From Fomitopsis serialis (lineage: Eukaryota > Basidiomycota > Agaricomycetes > Polyporales > Fomitopsidaceae), in the NCBI RefSeq assembly GCF_022376445.1, contig NW_025954961.1, positions 434,001 through 498,000 on the forward strand: DNA of 64,000 nt, in the 5' to 3' direction. The notes under the pieces were generated by a model. That model was not told the origin of the DNA and did not search any database. It saw only the letters and a list, made by a program, of their open reading frames with translations. This document shows, one piece after another, positions 49,050 through 61,206 of the stretch. How positions within the stretch are numbered: position 1 is the first letter of the stretch; each line of letters opens with the position of its first letter. A program made the translations under genes and the position numbers.

Positions 49050-50005
49050 CTTTGCAAGGTGGTATCCTGTCATCTATCATCAAACATCCTAATGTAAAGC
49101 TCGTTCCTGAAATGCAAAGACTCACGCTTACGGCGAACAGGGCTTGTGGATCATTTTCAACTCACAGACGAGCCATACACACGCTTCATTATGACGTTCA
49201 TTGTATGCATTCGGCTGTTTGGACCATGAGTTCCTGTACATACTAATAGATGAACGGATTTGTACATGTAACCTGTACCCATGTGCATGAAGCTTACCTT
49301 GAAGCTGAAATCTTGAGAGGTCGTGATCATGTCAGGCCGGGCCATTACTCGAGCTCCTCTTGACAGTGTCAGCGGACAAGCACTGTAACATATTCAGTGG
49401 CAAACCGGCCCACGAAGAGGATCATTAACTGCAGGCTATGTTTTGTACACGATCTCATTCTGACCAAGGAAATGCACCTAGCACAACAGACCTCCCCCAA
49501 TAAACTACCCACAACTGTGATGCTCTGCTATGCCGCGTCCGTCCAGATGTATCGTATACACTACAGTAAAGGCCCATAGGACGCCAAGAACAGGAAGGTT
49601 CGCGGGTATTATACTTACGTGAATGAGGGAGTGTGAAAGAGGGTCCATGGACAATGCAAACGACAAGCTATGGAGTACGTAGGTATAGTCAGTCAATGTT
49701 ATGTAGCGACGGATTGCGAGTGAGATGTACACTGCATGGGATGAACGCGCAGAAGTCCGTGAGCAGGAATGTACGGAGAATACTACCGTTGATGCAGTGA
49801 GATGAGGGTGGAAGGCATGAGGTGACTGGGTCGAGAGAGAGCGAGAGAGCGGAGGTGCGGGAAAGGAGCGGCGTCCCGGCAGCGGATAGTATGGGTGAGA
49901 AGAGGAGTAAAGTACTGCAGAGTCGAGCAACCCCGATGTCGCGAAGAAACCGAGGAGAGAAGCATCATATCACCATCCGCGTACGGGACGTTGGCTTTGG
50001 GGTCG
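49050..50005. other. Convergent intergenic region
   Basis: 0.96 kb between converging genes. A minus-strand open stretch (about 49505-49930) has a hydrophobic end but no ATG-supported model or motif. No gene called. Confidence 0.4.
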
Positions 50006-53000
50006 TCATGAGATGATCGTCTGCCGTCTTTGCTGCGCAGGTCGGCTCAGGATCTGGAAACCAGAGACTGGTCGAGAAGTCCTATCGACGACTATGGCAG
50101 GGGGCGACGAGGACGAAGCAGGTGACGGCATGGATGAGGAGTGGTACGGCTGTGGACGGCTAGACCTTGAACTCGGACTAGGCACGGGTGGAACCTTACT
50201 CGCACGTCGGTCATCACGATCATGGCGATCCCGGCTGTGCTCTCCACGCTCACTGCGACTAGCAGTCACCGGTGGTGCTTGCAGGTGACTCCTATGGTGC
50301 AGGTCCATGTCGGCACTCGAGCGACGGTGATGACTGTAGTCCTGCTGGCGCGAAGATGATGGTGACGGCGGCGGGTAGTGGCTTGCGCGCACCGCGCTCC
50401 CACCAGAGCTTGGCGGGAACGAAGCCTTCTGCTGACGCGCGGCGTAGGACTTGAGCTCTGCGACCGCGGTTCCGACCGCTCCCTGCTGTGAGATGCTGGG
50501 GAGGTGGTGTCGGGCTCGAGCTGTGGCTCCTGCGCTGGCCGCCTCCCTGGCTGCTGTCGCGATGGCTGTTCTGGCTTTGCGGGCGATAACCGAACTGCTG
50601 CATGACGAACGGAGGCGTGGGCGGGAGCAGCGGTTCCATGCCCATCTGCATGGGCGACATAGGTAGCCATGGACGGGAACGGGACCGGGACAGCCATGGG
50701 CACGGCCATCATCGGGACCCCCATCATGCTCATCCGGTTCATGTTCATACCCATGTTCATGTTCATGTTCGGCGACATGCCCATCATCGGATTCGTCATC
50801 CACATCTGCGGTGGCGACAGCGCGTTCGGGCTTGGACTCGAGGACGTCCGGTCGCGCCCACCGATACTACCATCCGCGATCGACGAGCGATTAGCTGCGC
50901 CCCGGCTTGAGCTTGCACTCCTGTCGCGAGGTCGCACGTCAGGCGCGGAAGAGGAGCGTGTGCCTGGAGCGAGGGCCGCAGGGTGGGGCGGAGCAAGGTG
51001 TGAGTGTGCGGACGAGTCCCGCTGGCTACCGCTCGCACTCCCACTAGGCGCAGGCGACGCATTCCGCACGCTCGGGCTTGACGGCAGCGGCAGCGGCGGG
51101 ACTGGCGGCGGATCCCTCGACCCGTCCCTCGTGCGGCTGACGCTGCTCCGAGCCTGGCTCGACTCGCTCCCTCTCCGCTGGTCGTACACTGGCCTCGCGT
51201 ACATTTCCGCCTTCTCCCGCTCTCTGCCTCTGCCCGCCATGATCGCCGACGTCGCCGCGCCCGCACCCATGGCCACGTCCATCGCGCTGCCGCTCATGCT
51301 CAGCTGCGGCGGGACGAACTTCGTGCTCTCCCGCCTCGATCTTGCAGCAATGACCTCCTCCTGGTACATCCGCCGCCGGCGCTCCTCTTCCTCCTGCGAC
51401 GCTCCGCCCGGAGACGCGCCTCCTCCTCGGCTTTGGCCTGCGCAGCGCGATGCTGAGCCTCATCAGCCTGAGCGCGCCGTGCCCGCTCGGCAGCGAGGAA
51501 GCGCTGTTTCTCGAGGCGCTGCTGCTTGATGCGCTGAACGTAACCGAGCGGGATGCTCTCCTTCCGTTTTGGCGCTCGTCCTCCGAGGCCTCCGACTCTG
51601 ACGTGGATTCGTCCGTATCCTTGCCCTTGGTCGACGGCGCGAAACGAACAGCGGGTCTCGGGCTCGGCTTTTGCTGCGCTTGTGGCGAGGTGGTTTGGAG
51701 AGTGACGGTAGCGGTCGACGTGCTGGTGCTCGGTGTCGGCGAGGTCGACGACGTGCTCGAGCCAGAGATGGATGCCGGCTTGGTACGAGGGTAGGGGTTC
51801 GGGAGGCGCATGTTCGACTCGATGCGGAGCGGCGACGGCGTTGCTTTGTACGGCTGCTGGCGTTGCTGAGGGGAGGAGAGAATGCCTAGCATACGAAGAT
51901 GAGATAGTGAGCACAGCCGTCAAGGGAAGGGAAGAGATAGATAGGGAAGAGCTTGAAGGACCGGTGCACACAAAGAACCAAGGGTGTACAAATTGTATTG
52001 TCAAGCAACAGGCGGCTGAAACGAGGCTCACCTGGTGGCTGCTGGGGCGATGAAGACGGCGTTCTTGAACCCGCGTCTCCTTTCACGCTCTCCTTCACAT
52101 CGGGGGCATTGCCTGCCACTGCACCTGTTGAAACGGTCACAGTAGGCGTCGGTGGCCCACTCGACGTCGGGCTGGGCGATGCGCTGGATGCCGTCAGGGA
52201 GAGGGGCGGTGTAAGCTGCGCGGGTGAGCTGTCCGTGCTCAACTTTGGTTCGAAGTCGATCAGGTCGCCCAGCCCACCCAAGTCGACGTCCACGTTCAGC
52301 GCGGGTGCCGCGTGTACGTCCTGTGACGACCTTCGGGGAAACTCGATGGACACAGGAATATCCTGCGTCTTCGGGGGCTCCACTGTTGGGCTGGTAGTCA
52401 GCGTGAAGGTGACCTCGGTAGCAGCGTCTGTTTCCGTGTCTGCGGTGACTGTCGTATCTTCGGTGAGATCGTCGTAGAGCCCTGCTAAGTCCTCGAGATG
52501 TTCGCTGAACTCCAGCGCAGCAACGCCCAGTAGAGTTCCAGACACCGGCACGCGCACGATGCCTTCCATATCCGATTCACACCCTCTCCCTCTTCTACGG
52601 GCCGGTATACAACGAGCCGATCCTCGAAGCATGGACGGTCAACCCATCGCCACAGGCCCTCGCTACGCGCGCATACACGGCCGCTGACGGCACTGTCGTC
52701 CAGAAGGAGATGCGGACCTTTCGGCTGCGGATGGTGCCTGCCGGCGAAAGGCAGAAGAACCCGCTCATCAGCGCGACTGGGACGTGAGAGCCGTGCCAGA
52801 ACGCGTTTCTGAAGAAGTTGTGTCCGCAGGGAGTCAGACGCTAATGACGAGACCTGGGAGTGCGCGTTGCAGGAACGTGGGAAGAGTGGGCTGTTGGGGA
52901 TGTGCAAGAGGGGCGGGGGCGAGAAGGGGTGCGAAAGGCCATTGTTTGCGAGTGCCTTGGCGTAATCGACGGCAGACAGTGGCTTCGTGGGCGCTGCATG

Positions 53001-53569
53001 TGAGGTCGGGGTCGGCATGGCTTGCTGTGAGACGCGCGAGCGCGACGAGAGGACGGTCGGTGTATGCGCACTGCCTCGAGAGAACTCACTGGATGAGGAC
53101 TCGTCGTCTGAATCATGCTCGACCTGTGCGTTCGGACGCCCTAGTGTCAGTCCAAGGCGGGCTGCGCTGCCTAACCCGGCGGCCTGTGGGACAATGAGAC
53201 TTGCCTGTACGTGCACAGCTGTCTGCGTCGGCGGCGCGACGTCGGTCTGGTAGAGCCAAGTCTTGGCTCTGACGAAGCTGCGCGCGTCGTCGTCCGGGGT
53301 GCTGGGGCCCGCGCTGGAGGAAGACGAGGACGACGGGGGGTGATCGCCGTCCACGGTAATCAATGGACCAGCGGGCGGCTGCGCGCGGCGGGAGAGCGAG
53401 CGAAAGAAGCTAGACTTTGGTCTTGCAAGAGGAGCTTGCTTTGGCTGATATAGGTCGTCGTGGGGCTGTCATCGTTGGCGGGAGACGCGTCGTCGCACTG
53501 GGAGGAGGCGACGTCGGATTGACTTGAGCGTTGGCGGGAGCCGAAGACGGCGGCGAGACGGCGTTTCAT
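50006..53569 (-). CDS. Long low-complexity hypothetical protein
   Basis: Function not recognised. ATG at 53569 opens MKRRLAAVFGSRQRSSQSD. The N-terminal third has ordered blocks (TVDGDHPPSSS, LRTQLLQKRVLARLSRPSRA, SEGLWRWVDRPCFEDRLVVY, VPVSGTLLGVAALEFSEHLE) that look like a conserved domain. An intron near 51890-52030 follows. The middle is Ser/Pro/Thr-rich with a charged helix (QRIKQQRLEKQRFLAAERAR). The last third has a Met/Asn-rich tract (about 50690-50810), then Ser/Pro/His-rich sequence ending RPAQQRRQTIIS. Perhaps 1,050 residues. Frame changes occur near 53385, around 52600, 51430 and 50450-50660, so the model is approximate. No signal peptide. It may be a scaffold or regulatory protein, but nothing shows this. 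Confidence 0.6.
50690..50810 (-). repeat. Met/Asn-rich coding tract
   Basis: Complement codes a run dominated by Met with Asn, Gly, Pro and Val (for example GMSPNMNMNMGMNMNRMSMM). The DNA shows repeated CAT and TTCATG units. It lies inside the long hypothetical gene. Confidence 0.75.
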
Positions 53570-56500
53570 CTGCGAGGATCGTCACGTCGGGGAAAGAGCG
53601 ACGAAGAGGCAGTCGAGAAGCCTGAAGAGGGCGCAGAGATGGCTGAGGAATCAGGCCGACGTGAGCATCAGGGTTCGGCCGGAGGAGAGCAGGCTGGACC
53701 GAAACCGAGTGCGGATCGAGACCGAGTGGGGCGGGGTCGAGGACGAGGGGAGGAAGAACCGCCTGGAATCGATGGGGGAGGGAGGGAGAGGACCGCGACG
53801 AGGGGATGGTGGCCGACGATGGGCAAGAGCGTGGACGGACGGGGGTCGTCCTCCTCTCTCGCTCTTTCCGGAAACGCGGACGGACCAATGGGCGGGGCTA
53901 TATCCACGGCCGCGCGCGTCTCCCGCGCGCCCACCCCGTGTCGGCCAATCAGAAGCCCGCCCTTCCCCGCATTCGATCAGCCACCACGCACGCGCGTCCA
54001 CCCGCTGTTCCTGCTTCCTGCCCTGCCCGCCAGCACGCCGTGCCTCTGCCTCTGCTCTTGCCTTCGTTCCACTGCTCGGCCCCACCGCAGCGGGTAGCCT
54101 GGGGGCATCGCATGCCCCATGTGCGTAGAATGATTTGCCTGTGTGGCGTGCATATGCATCGAACAACGCCAACATGATCACCTGTGGCCGGTTCCCATGC
54201 TGCCGACCCGGCTTCAAGTCTATCTTTTGCTCTCCTCTCTTCCGGCCCTCCAATGCCACCTACGTATCGCACTCCTAGTCCGCCGCGTATGTTATACCCG
54301 CCAGCTCGCTTCTGCATGCGGTGGAACGTGTTGTAGCTCCCCGCTCTCTCGCTATCCCATTCACAAAAATACGCCTCGTTTGGCAGCAGTTCTCTGTCAA
54401 ACTGACCATCCGGAGACCATCGCTTGTCCATCTAAATTCGCCCCGCCTGAGAATTTCGCCCCCTTTAGACTCCCGCAAGGTGCGATGGTGCGCGCGACAC
54501 TCTCTTGGCTCTGCATTCGCCATCTATGTTCATCACCACGCATCCTTTCCACATCTTGAGCGCGTTCCCCGCACTCCCCTTCAGGCCTAGCGACGTCAGG
54601 TGCCTTCTCTACCATGCATCTGAACATCGTCCGCGCGTTCTTCTACGACCATAGATTGGACACCGATCTCGTTCAACATCCCCTTGGCTTCTGCCTCGGT
54701 CCGCGCTACTCCCACACGTCGGTTCTTTTGGCCCGGCCGCCCCGTTTCTCGCGCACACGTTCAGCGTTGTACGAGCTCGACAAAATCAACAAACTTACCG
54801 CGCCTTCTGGCGTTACGTATGCCCTCACTGCATGCAGGATCTCTTCGGTCCCTGTAGGTCCCCTGGCTGTATTCGCGCTTCGCAATACATTTGTCCTTCC
54901 CAGTCTGCGTCATGCCTGGTACGCGACTATACCGAAACGAGGCCTGTTTATCGATGACGCGATTCATTTGCAATTGTTCGGCCGTCGACGTCCAACAGCT
55001 GCATCGTGTTGTCACGTAGTACCGCTGATGCGCCGTACGTCCCGGTCCAGCCGCGGTACCGTCTAGTACCGCGTAGACTGTCCCCCTGTTTTCATCGTTT
55101 CTCCTCTATCGCGTTCACGCAACCTTACATTTGGCAGATTTGTTTGTACTGGCTGGCTCCAGCACCACGAGCAAACTCGGCTACAGCTTCAGCCAGCGGC
55201 CAGGGACCACCGAGGTCGGACGTGATGATGATCGACACATCGCTCGGGCGCGCTCCGAACACCGAGGAAAACAAGCGATTTAGGTATGGCATCTGTAGCA
55301 TTGCGTTTCTTATTGACCGGTTACCCGGGTCCGTACAATCGTTTCAAACATACGCGCTCTGACGTCAAGTTTGGAAACCGCCGGAACGAACGTTTGCTAT
55401 GCACACTGGCCGACAGATACGCCGTACTAACGGTAGGCATGATAGTTCGGATGTCAGACATTGACTTTTCGTGCCGCCATCGTCCGCCTGAGCGCCACGA
55501 TCCAGACCCGTTACGGTTCTCGTGTCCCCGGCCGAGTCAATTGCGGCGTAGTTTCCTACGCAGCGTAGGCGCTTCCCCACCCACCGAGCGAGCTTCACGT
55601 CGACGCACCCGAGGCCAGGACGCCTGTGAACGAGACGCGCCATAATTTCCCAGCGGAGCCCCGCCAGCGCGGGGGCACCCACACTCTGCATTCTCGCGGC
55701 GGCTTCGCGTTCCCATCCTCAAGTATCTTAGCCTCGACGAGTCCTCTCACGGTACGGCCTCGACGGACATCATCCCAAGGACACGCTCGCCGACCGCGCA
55801 CTCCCACGTCGTGTGGTTCTCAGCAGGTTCCCTGTGTCAGCCTGAGCGGGAGCGCCGTGCAGGGTTCCACTCTGCCACCCTGACGGGGAAATGGAATGAT
55901 CGAAGCGTGCTGTGTATGCAGTGGACGGCGACTGCATAGGGATCGAACGCCAATGCTGTGAAGAGGAAGAGTGGGGTCTGGCCATTCGCCCATGGGTTGG
56001 TGGGTTCTCGCCGGGATGTCACTGTGGCCGTGCATATTCCCAGAGCTGCGGCGCGGTTTGTGGGCGACATCTTGACGCTGAGTCGACTTCGCAGGTCGAG
56101 AAGCGGTAAGGCTGCCGCCGCCGTTGGTTCCTGCATTCAGACGGGGCAACAGCTGACACTAGACAGCGAGCAAGCACCCGCGACCAATGTCCGCGGTCGA
56201 GCTCCGTGGACGTGGCAGTTCACTCGAAATAAACATGCTAGTACGTAGACAGCCCGAGCAGGTCACCATGGCTGCGCCCCCACGGTTGCTCTACTCGCTA
56301 CCGCCGGCGTTGAGAGGAATAAAATGCAAGCACGTTCGTAGCGCATGCACAGACAGTCAACCCATATACTGCCAGTGTCCGCCGCGGCCTCATCATTGAA
56401 ATGCGATTGCCTAGCCGTCTGCAAGCTTCGCCTCGCTGTCGGTCAGTCGTGCCAACTAGGCAATAGTCGCATTCGGAAGCTAACATTCTGAGCCGTGTTA

Positions 56501-58265
56501 GGATTCACGATGTTCGATGAGCGCTGTGCGAGTTATGTATGGCATGGAGCTTGCTGTCGAGGACACTGTTCGGCGGGCAGCGCAGCAATTTGCGGCGTCG
56601 GGGAGCCTTCTGCGGCAAGTCTCGTCAATTTCGTAAGTCCATACCAGGGAATCTCTACGGTCTAGGCCGTCTCCGTTGCATTTGGGCTCACGCATGCATT
56701 CGGTCGCTCCAGGTATTTGATACGCTTCGAATTTGCCATCTTCAAGTTGAGCTGCGCTGCCGCATGCGACTTCACAGATGCCCAAGTTGATTATCCTGGC
56801 CGGTTCAGTCCGCTTCCCCGGGGCTGGGCTTTCACCGTGACCGCTACGGCTCAGGCTCATCCACGCAGCGGCGAATGACCCGCAGGGAATTCACGCGGCC
56901 ACTGCGAAGTTCTGCGGGTACACGCCACTTACAGCCCCAAGCTCCGCCCCCCCATCTACAAATGCGATCGATAGCACACGGTCTACCGTCCACCACGGTA
57001 GCGGAAGAGACGTAAACGGGCCACCGGTGAGTGTGGATGTTCGGCCGTGTCTTCACCGTGATGCTTTCAGCAGCGATCACCGCTCGCTTGGAATGGTGCC
57101 CCAATAATAATACCTGATCTTCGTGAGGCTGGAAGGACGCTGCAAAGAGCACCGCCGGCACCCCCTCATGGTATCGGCGAATGTCTCCGTGGACGTACAG
57201 GAAAAAAGAGGGTCATTGTAGGCTCATGCTCAACCTGTGCCGGTCAACTACGTCGTTCTCATTGCAGATATGTAATTGGCGGGTCGATGGACTTGCATCA
57301 TAGCATCGCACTGTACCGGCCCTCTTTCAACCTCACGGCCTTATTGTATCGATACCATACGGGCGATCCACCATGTTGCTCTACCACGGGTGGTGCTCAG
57401 TGCTCACCGCGTCAACAGAGCATTTCCAAGTCGCCATGAGCTTAAGCTTGAGGTGCTGCAATGGCATCATTAGGCACTGTCCCAGGTACACAATCAATTA
57501 GCCTACATCCGCGAGAAGTAGAGTCCAAGGTACTCAAACAACGCGATCACGATCAGGTACGCACCCTCGCGTATCTACCTTACTACCCGCTGATATCTGC
57601 CTACCTGCCGGCGGGGAGCGTGTAGAGTGGCGCTGATATGGGCGGACGGAAGCTACAGGAAGCTGCTCGACGTACCTGGCTCCACTCCACATTTCGAAAT
57701 CACCTTGTAAGAGGGTTGTCACGGCGACCTCTCACCGTTGAGTGAAGGTGGAGTAAACACTGGCCTGTGCATATCGCTTCTTTCGCTATCGGAGGGGTGC
57801 ATCCTTCGTATCTTGGGGTGGTACCGCACGCGGTACTGCTTGTTGCGGATGAACATTTAGTGGCACTCACGTAAAGGGTGTAGACTAGGACAATTTGTAA
57901 CCTCGAGGCGACGCGGTATGTAGACGTCCAATGTACCGCTGACAAAAGCAATCAACAATGACTCAATCAAACCTTGACGCATCGTCGCATGGACTATTGG
58001 TTTCCGACACGACCACTAGCTTGTGGCACTCTCAGTTCACATAACGTGACACTGGCACGCTGTGCAGTCAAGGTACGTCATGAATGTGCATGGCATGCTA
58101 AACAATGGTACATACAAACAGCAACCCGAGATTCTCCTTCAGCATCGACAGGAGCTTGACAAAACGAGAAGCATAGAAATGGTACGGAGCGGTGTCCATG
58201 CGGTTATACCAAAGGTTGGCCTGCAAGAAACAGAAGGGACGGTGCATTGTGGAACGCTGGGAGTA
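53570..58265. other. Gene-poor region of 4.7 kb
   Basis: No gene is confidently supported. The first 0.6 kb is very GC-rich and holds a CCAAT box (about 53943-53947), likely the promoter of the long minus-strand gene. On the minus strand at 54.5-55.3 kb there are coding-like but broken pieces: from an ATG at 55292, PYLNRLFSSVFGARPSDVSI then ITSDLGGPWPLAEAVAEFAR, followed after a possible intron by YRGWTGTYGASAVLRDNTMQ and LLDVDGRTIANESRH. A minus-strand piece near 57505-57570 (EGAYLIVIALFEYLGLYFSR) looks like a hydrophobic C-terminus. These may be remnants of unrecognised genes. No transposon ends or long repeats were seen. Confidence 0.35.
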
Positions 58266-59057
58266 TCATGCCATACCACCGTATGACCCACGTATGCGCC
58301 GGGCTAATTGGATGTCTTTCTGCATGAGCGTCACTCGTTTTGCGTGGATTGCACAGAGGTTCCTACCACGGAGGTGAATACTCATCCACTCTCACTCTCA
58401 GAATGATGCCGCAAAGGACCAGAACTTACGCATCCTCGAATAAATGCACAAGATACGCCTCTGTAGCTTCTTGCAATGCTAGGATGGCGGAGCTTTGCCA
58501 TCGTAGACCAGCGTCACTATAATCCACCATGTCCGTCATCATGTCCAACGCAATCTCGCGTACCTACGCATAGACACCACAAGGCAAGTCAGGAACACGA
58601 ACGCAGTTCATCAGAAAAACTTACGACGCGAGAGAAGGGCAGTTTGCGGATGAGTAGCTCAGTGCTCTTCTGGTATTTCCGGATTTCTCGGAGTGCGACT
58701 ATCCCGGGCCTAAAGCGTTTTTCTGTGTTATAGCACCATATCAGTCAATGCGAACAACTGCTACAAGGTTTGTTACGCACTTCGCGCAGCCTGCCCTGGA
58801 CCACCACCACTACCACCACCACCACCACCGCCCCCTCCTCCACCTCCACCACCTCCGCCACCGCTGCCACTCGGACGTCCACGACTTGGCCCTGCAGCAC
58901 TAGGGTGGCTGATCCTGGGAGGTTGTCCGCCAGTGCTTTTGCGTGCTGTCGCCGTGCGTGGCTTCTTCGCTGGGGCGGGTGGCGGTGTCTCGTCGGAGCT
59001 GTCTTGATCATACACGGGCTGCTGCTTCCGCTTGCCTTTCTGTACTGTCTGAGCCAT
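58266..59057 (-). CDS. CSE4: Centromeric histone H3 variant CENP-A
   Basis: Replaces H3 in centromeric nucleosomes and marks the kinetochore site. Four exons (59057-58781, 58722-58625, 58563-58430, 58362-58266) join in frame to 201 residues with no frame break. The tail (residues 1-92) contains [15 protein letters not shown], close to the H3 K9/S10 segment, and a 17-Gly run. The fold reads [33 protein letters not shown], then an enlarged loop 1 ([18 protein letters not shown]), [20 protein letters not shown] and [25 protein letters not shown] rather than H3 is chosen because loop 1 is eight residues longer than in H3, Trp replaces Phe before QSSA, and the tail diverges. It ends [10 protein letters not shown]. 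Divergent from the GFD2-like gene. Confidence 0.9.
58812..58862 (-). repeat. Polyglycine tract (17 codons) in CENP-A tail
   Basis: Seventeen consecutive GGN codons on the complement, mixed GGT/GGA/GGC/GGG, flanked by Ser and Gly. It lies between the H3-like tail motif and the histone fold. Confidence 0.95.
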
Positions 59058-59523
59058 CTCTTGTCTTGAAACGCGGTAGGACGCGTGAATACGGGTCTTC
59101 TGTCGTTACTTTCAGTGCTGTATTAGTGAGCGTGAGTTTCGATTCGGTTCGGTGCGCGGGGAACTTGGTGGAGAGGTGTCGCAAGACGCGTCAAAAGCAG
59201 TTTTAACGGCGTGGTCGGGCAGAGAGAAGAAGGTGGGAGGGTATCACGAGAGTACTGTGCTCGGGGAGCAAGAAAGCAGAGAGACTCTCGCGCGCGTTTG
59301 AATCCGAACGAAACGCGTCGCCCGCATACGGAAGGCGTGACGCGTGGCACGTGCTCGCGCGGCCATGCACGCGACGCGAAGTCAAGAAGCGCGAGTGCCG
59401 CCTTCCGCCACTGGCATTTCCTTTGTCTGCCTTGTCCCCTCCTGTGCCACTGCGTCCCCTCCTTCTTTCACCAAACCACCTTCTCCAACACCTCCCCCGA
59501 CACCTCCCCAAATCATTCTCATA
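59058..59523. promoter_or_regulatory. Divergent promoter CENP-A / GFD2-like
   Basis: A 466-bp region with a CACGTG at 59348-59353 and several CGCG-containing sites (ACGCGT-like sequences near 59075, 59185 and 59310) resembling the MluI cell-cycle box core that MBF reads in yeasts. Cell-cycle control is plausible for CENP-A but is inference. Confidence 0.45.
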
Positions 59524-61206
59524 ATGCCTAGCGCACAGGAGGCTGTTATAGGCTACTACCGCTTCACGGATATATTCTTCGAGTGGCGCGTAGCATCTCT
59601 CACATTGATCACCGTGCAGAACATCTGATATGAAGTCTATCCAAAACTGCATCATCGCAATGCTAGGCACAAGGCTCTACCAAACCAGGAGGATATAGGG
59701 CCGCTGAAGGCACTTCTGGCATACCAGGCCCTCGTCCACCCCGATCATCCCCTGCGTAGTGAAGGGAGTGATGGGCTAGAGTTTCACCTGGGTATGCTCT
59801 GATCCGGCGATGCCGCTAGTATCTTGGATGATTAACAGGCATTAGGCACGTTTGAGAGCGGAGAGATGCGTCTCCTCGTCTCTTCGGCCCAAGTCGAGTA
59901 CATCAGGTACTGGCTGCACGCTATGCAGCTCACCAAGGAGCCCATACCGATCCCGTCCTCGGACTATCTCATTCGGCACAGCGACTTGACTAACTGCTCG
60001 CCATCCGTGTACAACGACGCGGCCGTGCTCAAGAAGGCGATTAAGGTACGTGCCCGAGGGAGGGGTCGGAGGGCTCGTCGGGGCGCTCGCTTGACCAGCC
60101 CACAGACGATTGAGAAGAACAACAAACGGATCAAGGGCGCACCGTCACTTCTCACCAACCGCCGCATCAACTTTGAGAAGATCCGCACCATCTGGGTTGC
60201 GAAGGTTGGGACGTGGCTTGCGATTGACTTTGAGGCATGGGATCGCGATCATAGCATGATTACTGAGTATGGCTGGAGCCTCGTTCGATGGGAAGGCAAG
60301 GGCGATGAGAAGCGCGAGGTAACTGAGGATGGTCACTTGATTGTGCGGGAGTACCGGGGCTTCCACCAAACCTACGTCGAAGAGAACCGCGATGTAAGTG
60401 GATCTCATCTTCGTGGAGCAAATTGAAGATCAAACACCACAACTGCATATCAGCACTACAACTTCGGGCAGAGCGAGGATGTCGACAAGCACACTTTCCG
60501 ACAAAGGATCCGCGACATGCTTGCCAAGTACCGCGAGATGGGTCCGCTGTTCCTCGTGTTCCACGATAACAACCAGGACGTCAAGTGAGCAGTTCTGCAT
60601 ATACGCTGTTCGAGAAATCTCAACACGCCTCTAGGTATCTTCGTGACGACTCTATCAAAGCACTCACAGACTTCGAGTACCTACTCCCCGACCAAGCACC
60701 CGAGAGCGGAGTGTACGTGATCGATACCGGCGACCTGTTTGCTGCGCTCGAGGGTGAGGGCAGCGGGAACAAACGCTCTCTTGAGCGGGCCTGCAGACAC
60801 CTGCAGATCCCGACCGAGTTCCTCCATAATGCCGGGAACGACGCACACGTAAGCCACCTTGCCTTGACTCGCCCTTCAATGCATTCACACCACCAACGTT
60901 CGACTCATCCATCAGTATACCTTGGCTGCGATGATCGCCATGGCGTCGGGCGACACGCTGGACGTGCAGCGTGAAAAGCGGTGGCCAAACCGCACGTCAA
61001 GCATCAACACGAAGGTCGAGTTCATGCCCTGGGAGGAGGACTCTGAGGACGACCTCGAGTCGATGATGCCGGGCAACCGCGCCACGATGCAGATCAACGG
61101 GGAGCAGACGATGCCGGACCCGGACGGCAACGCGGACCTGCCCGACGAGAATGAGGACATATCGAAGGCGCTGCAGAACGGGGGCCTCATCCCGGTCCGG
61201 GCGTGA
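59524..61206 (+). CDS. GFD2/YDR514C-like protein with DEDDh nuclease fold
   Basis: Yeast Gfd2 is tied to mRNA export through Dbp5; the domain is RNase H-like and also occurs in the QIP group. ATG at 59524 opens MPSAQEAVIGYYRFTDIFFE. After a frame-uncertain exon (59590-59800) come FESGEMRLLVSSAQVEYIRY and the exonuclease blocks: WLAIDFEAWDRDHSMITEYG (motif I Asp and Glu), LFLVFHDNNQDVKYLRDD (motif II Asp), GVYVIDTGDLFAALEGEG and FLHNAGNDAHYTLAAMIAMA, whose HNAGND fits HxAxxD of DEDDh exonucleases. The acidic C-terminus ends NGGLIPVRA. All four acidic residues and the His are present, so nuclease activity is possible. Six or more exons. Confidence 0.82.

Noticed and set aside
49505..49930. 141-codon minus-strand reading frame
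   Set aside because: No supported start, Ser/His-rich chance composition, and probably 3' UTR of the long minus-strand gene.
53949..54431. 160-codon minus-strand reading frame
   Set aside because: Lies in very GC-rich promoter-like sequence where long chance frames are expected; no motif.
57500..57960. C-terminal end of a membrane protein on the minus strand
   Set aside because: A hydrophobic 20-residue stretch and possible exons exist, but no upstream gene body or consistent splicing could be built.
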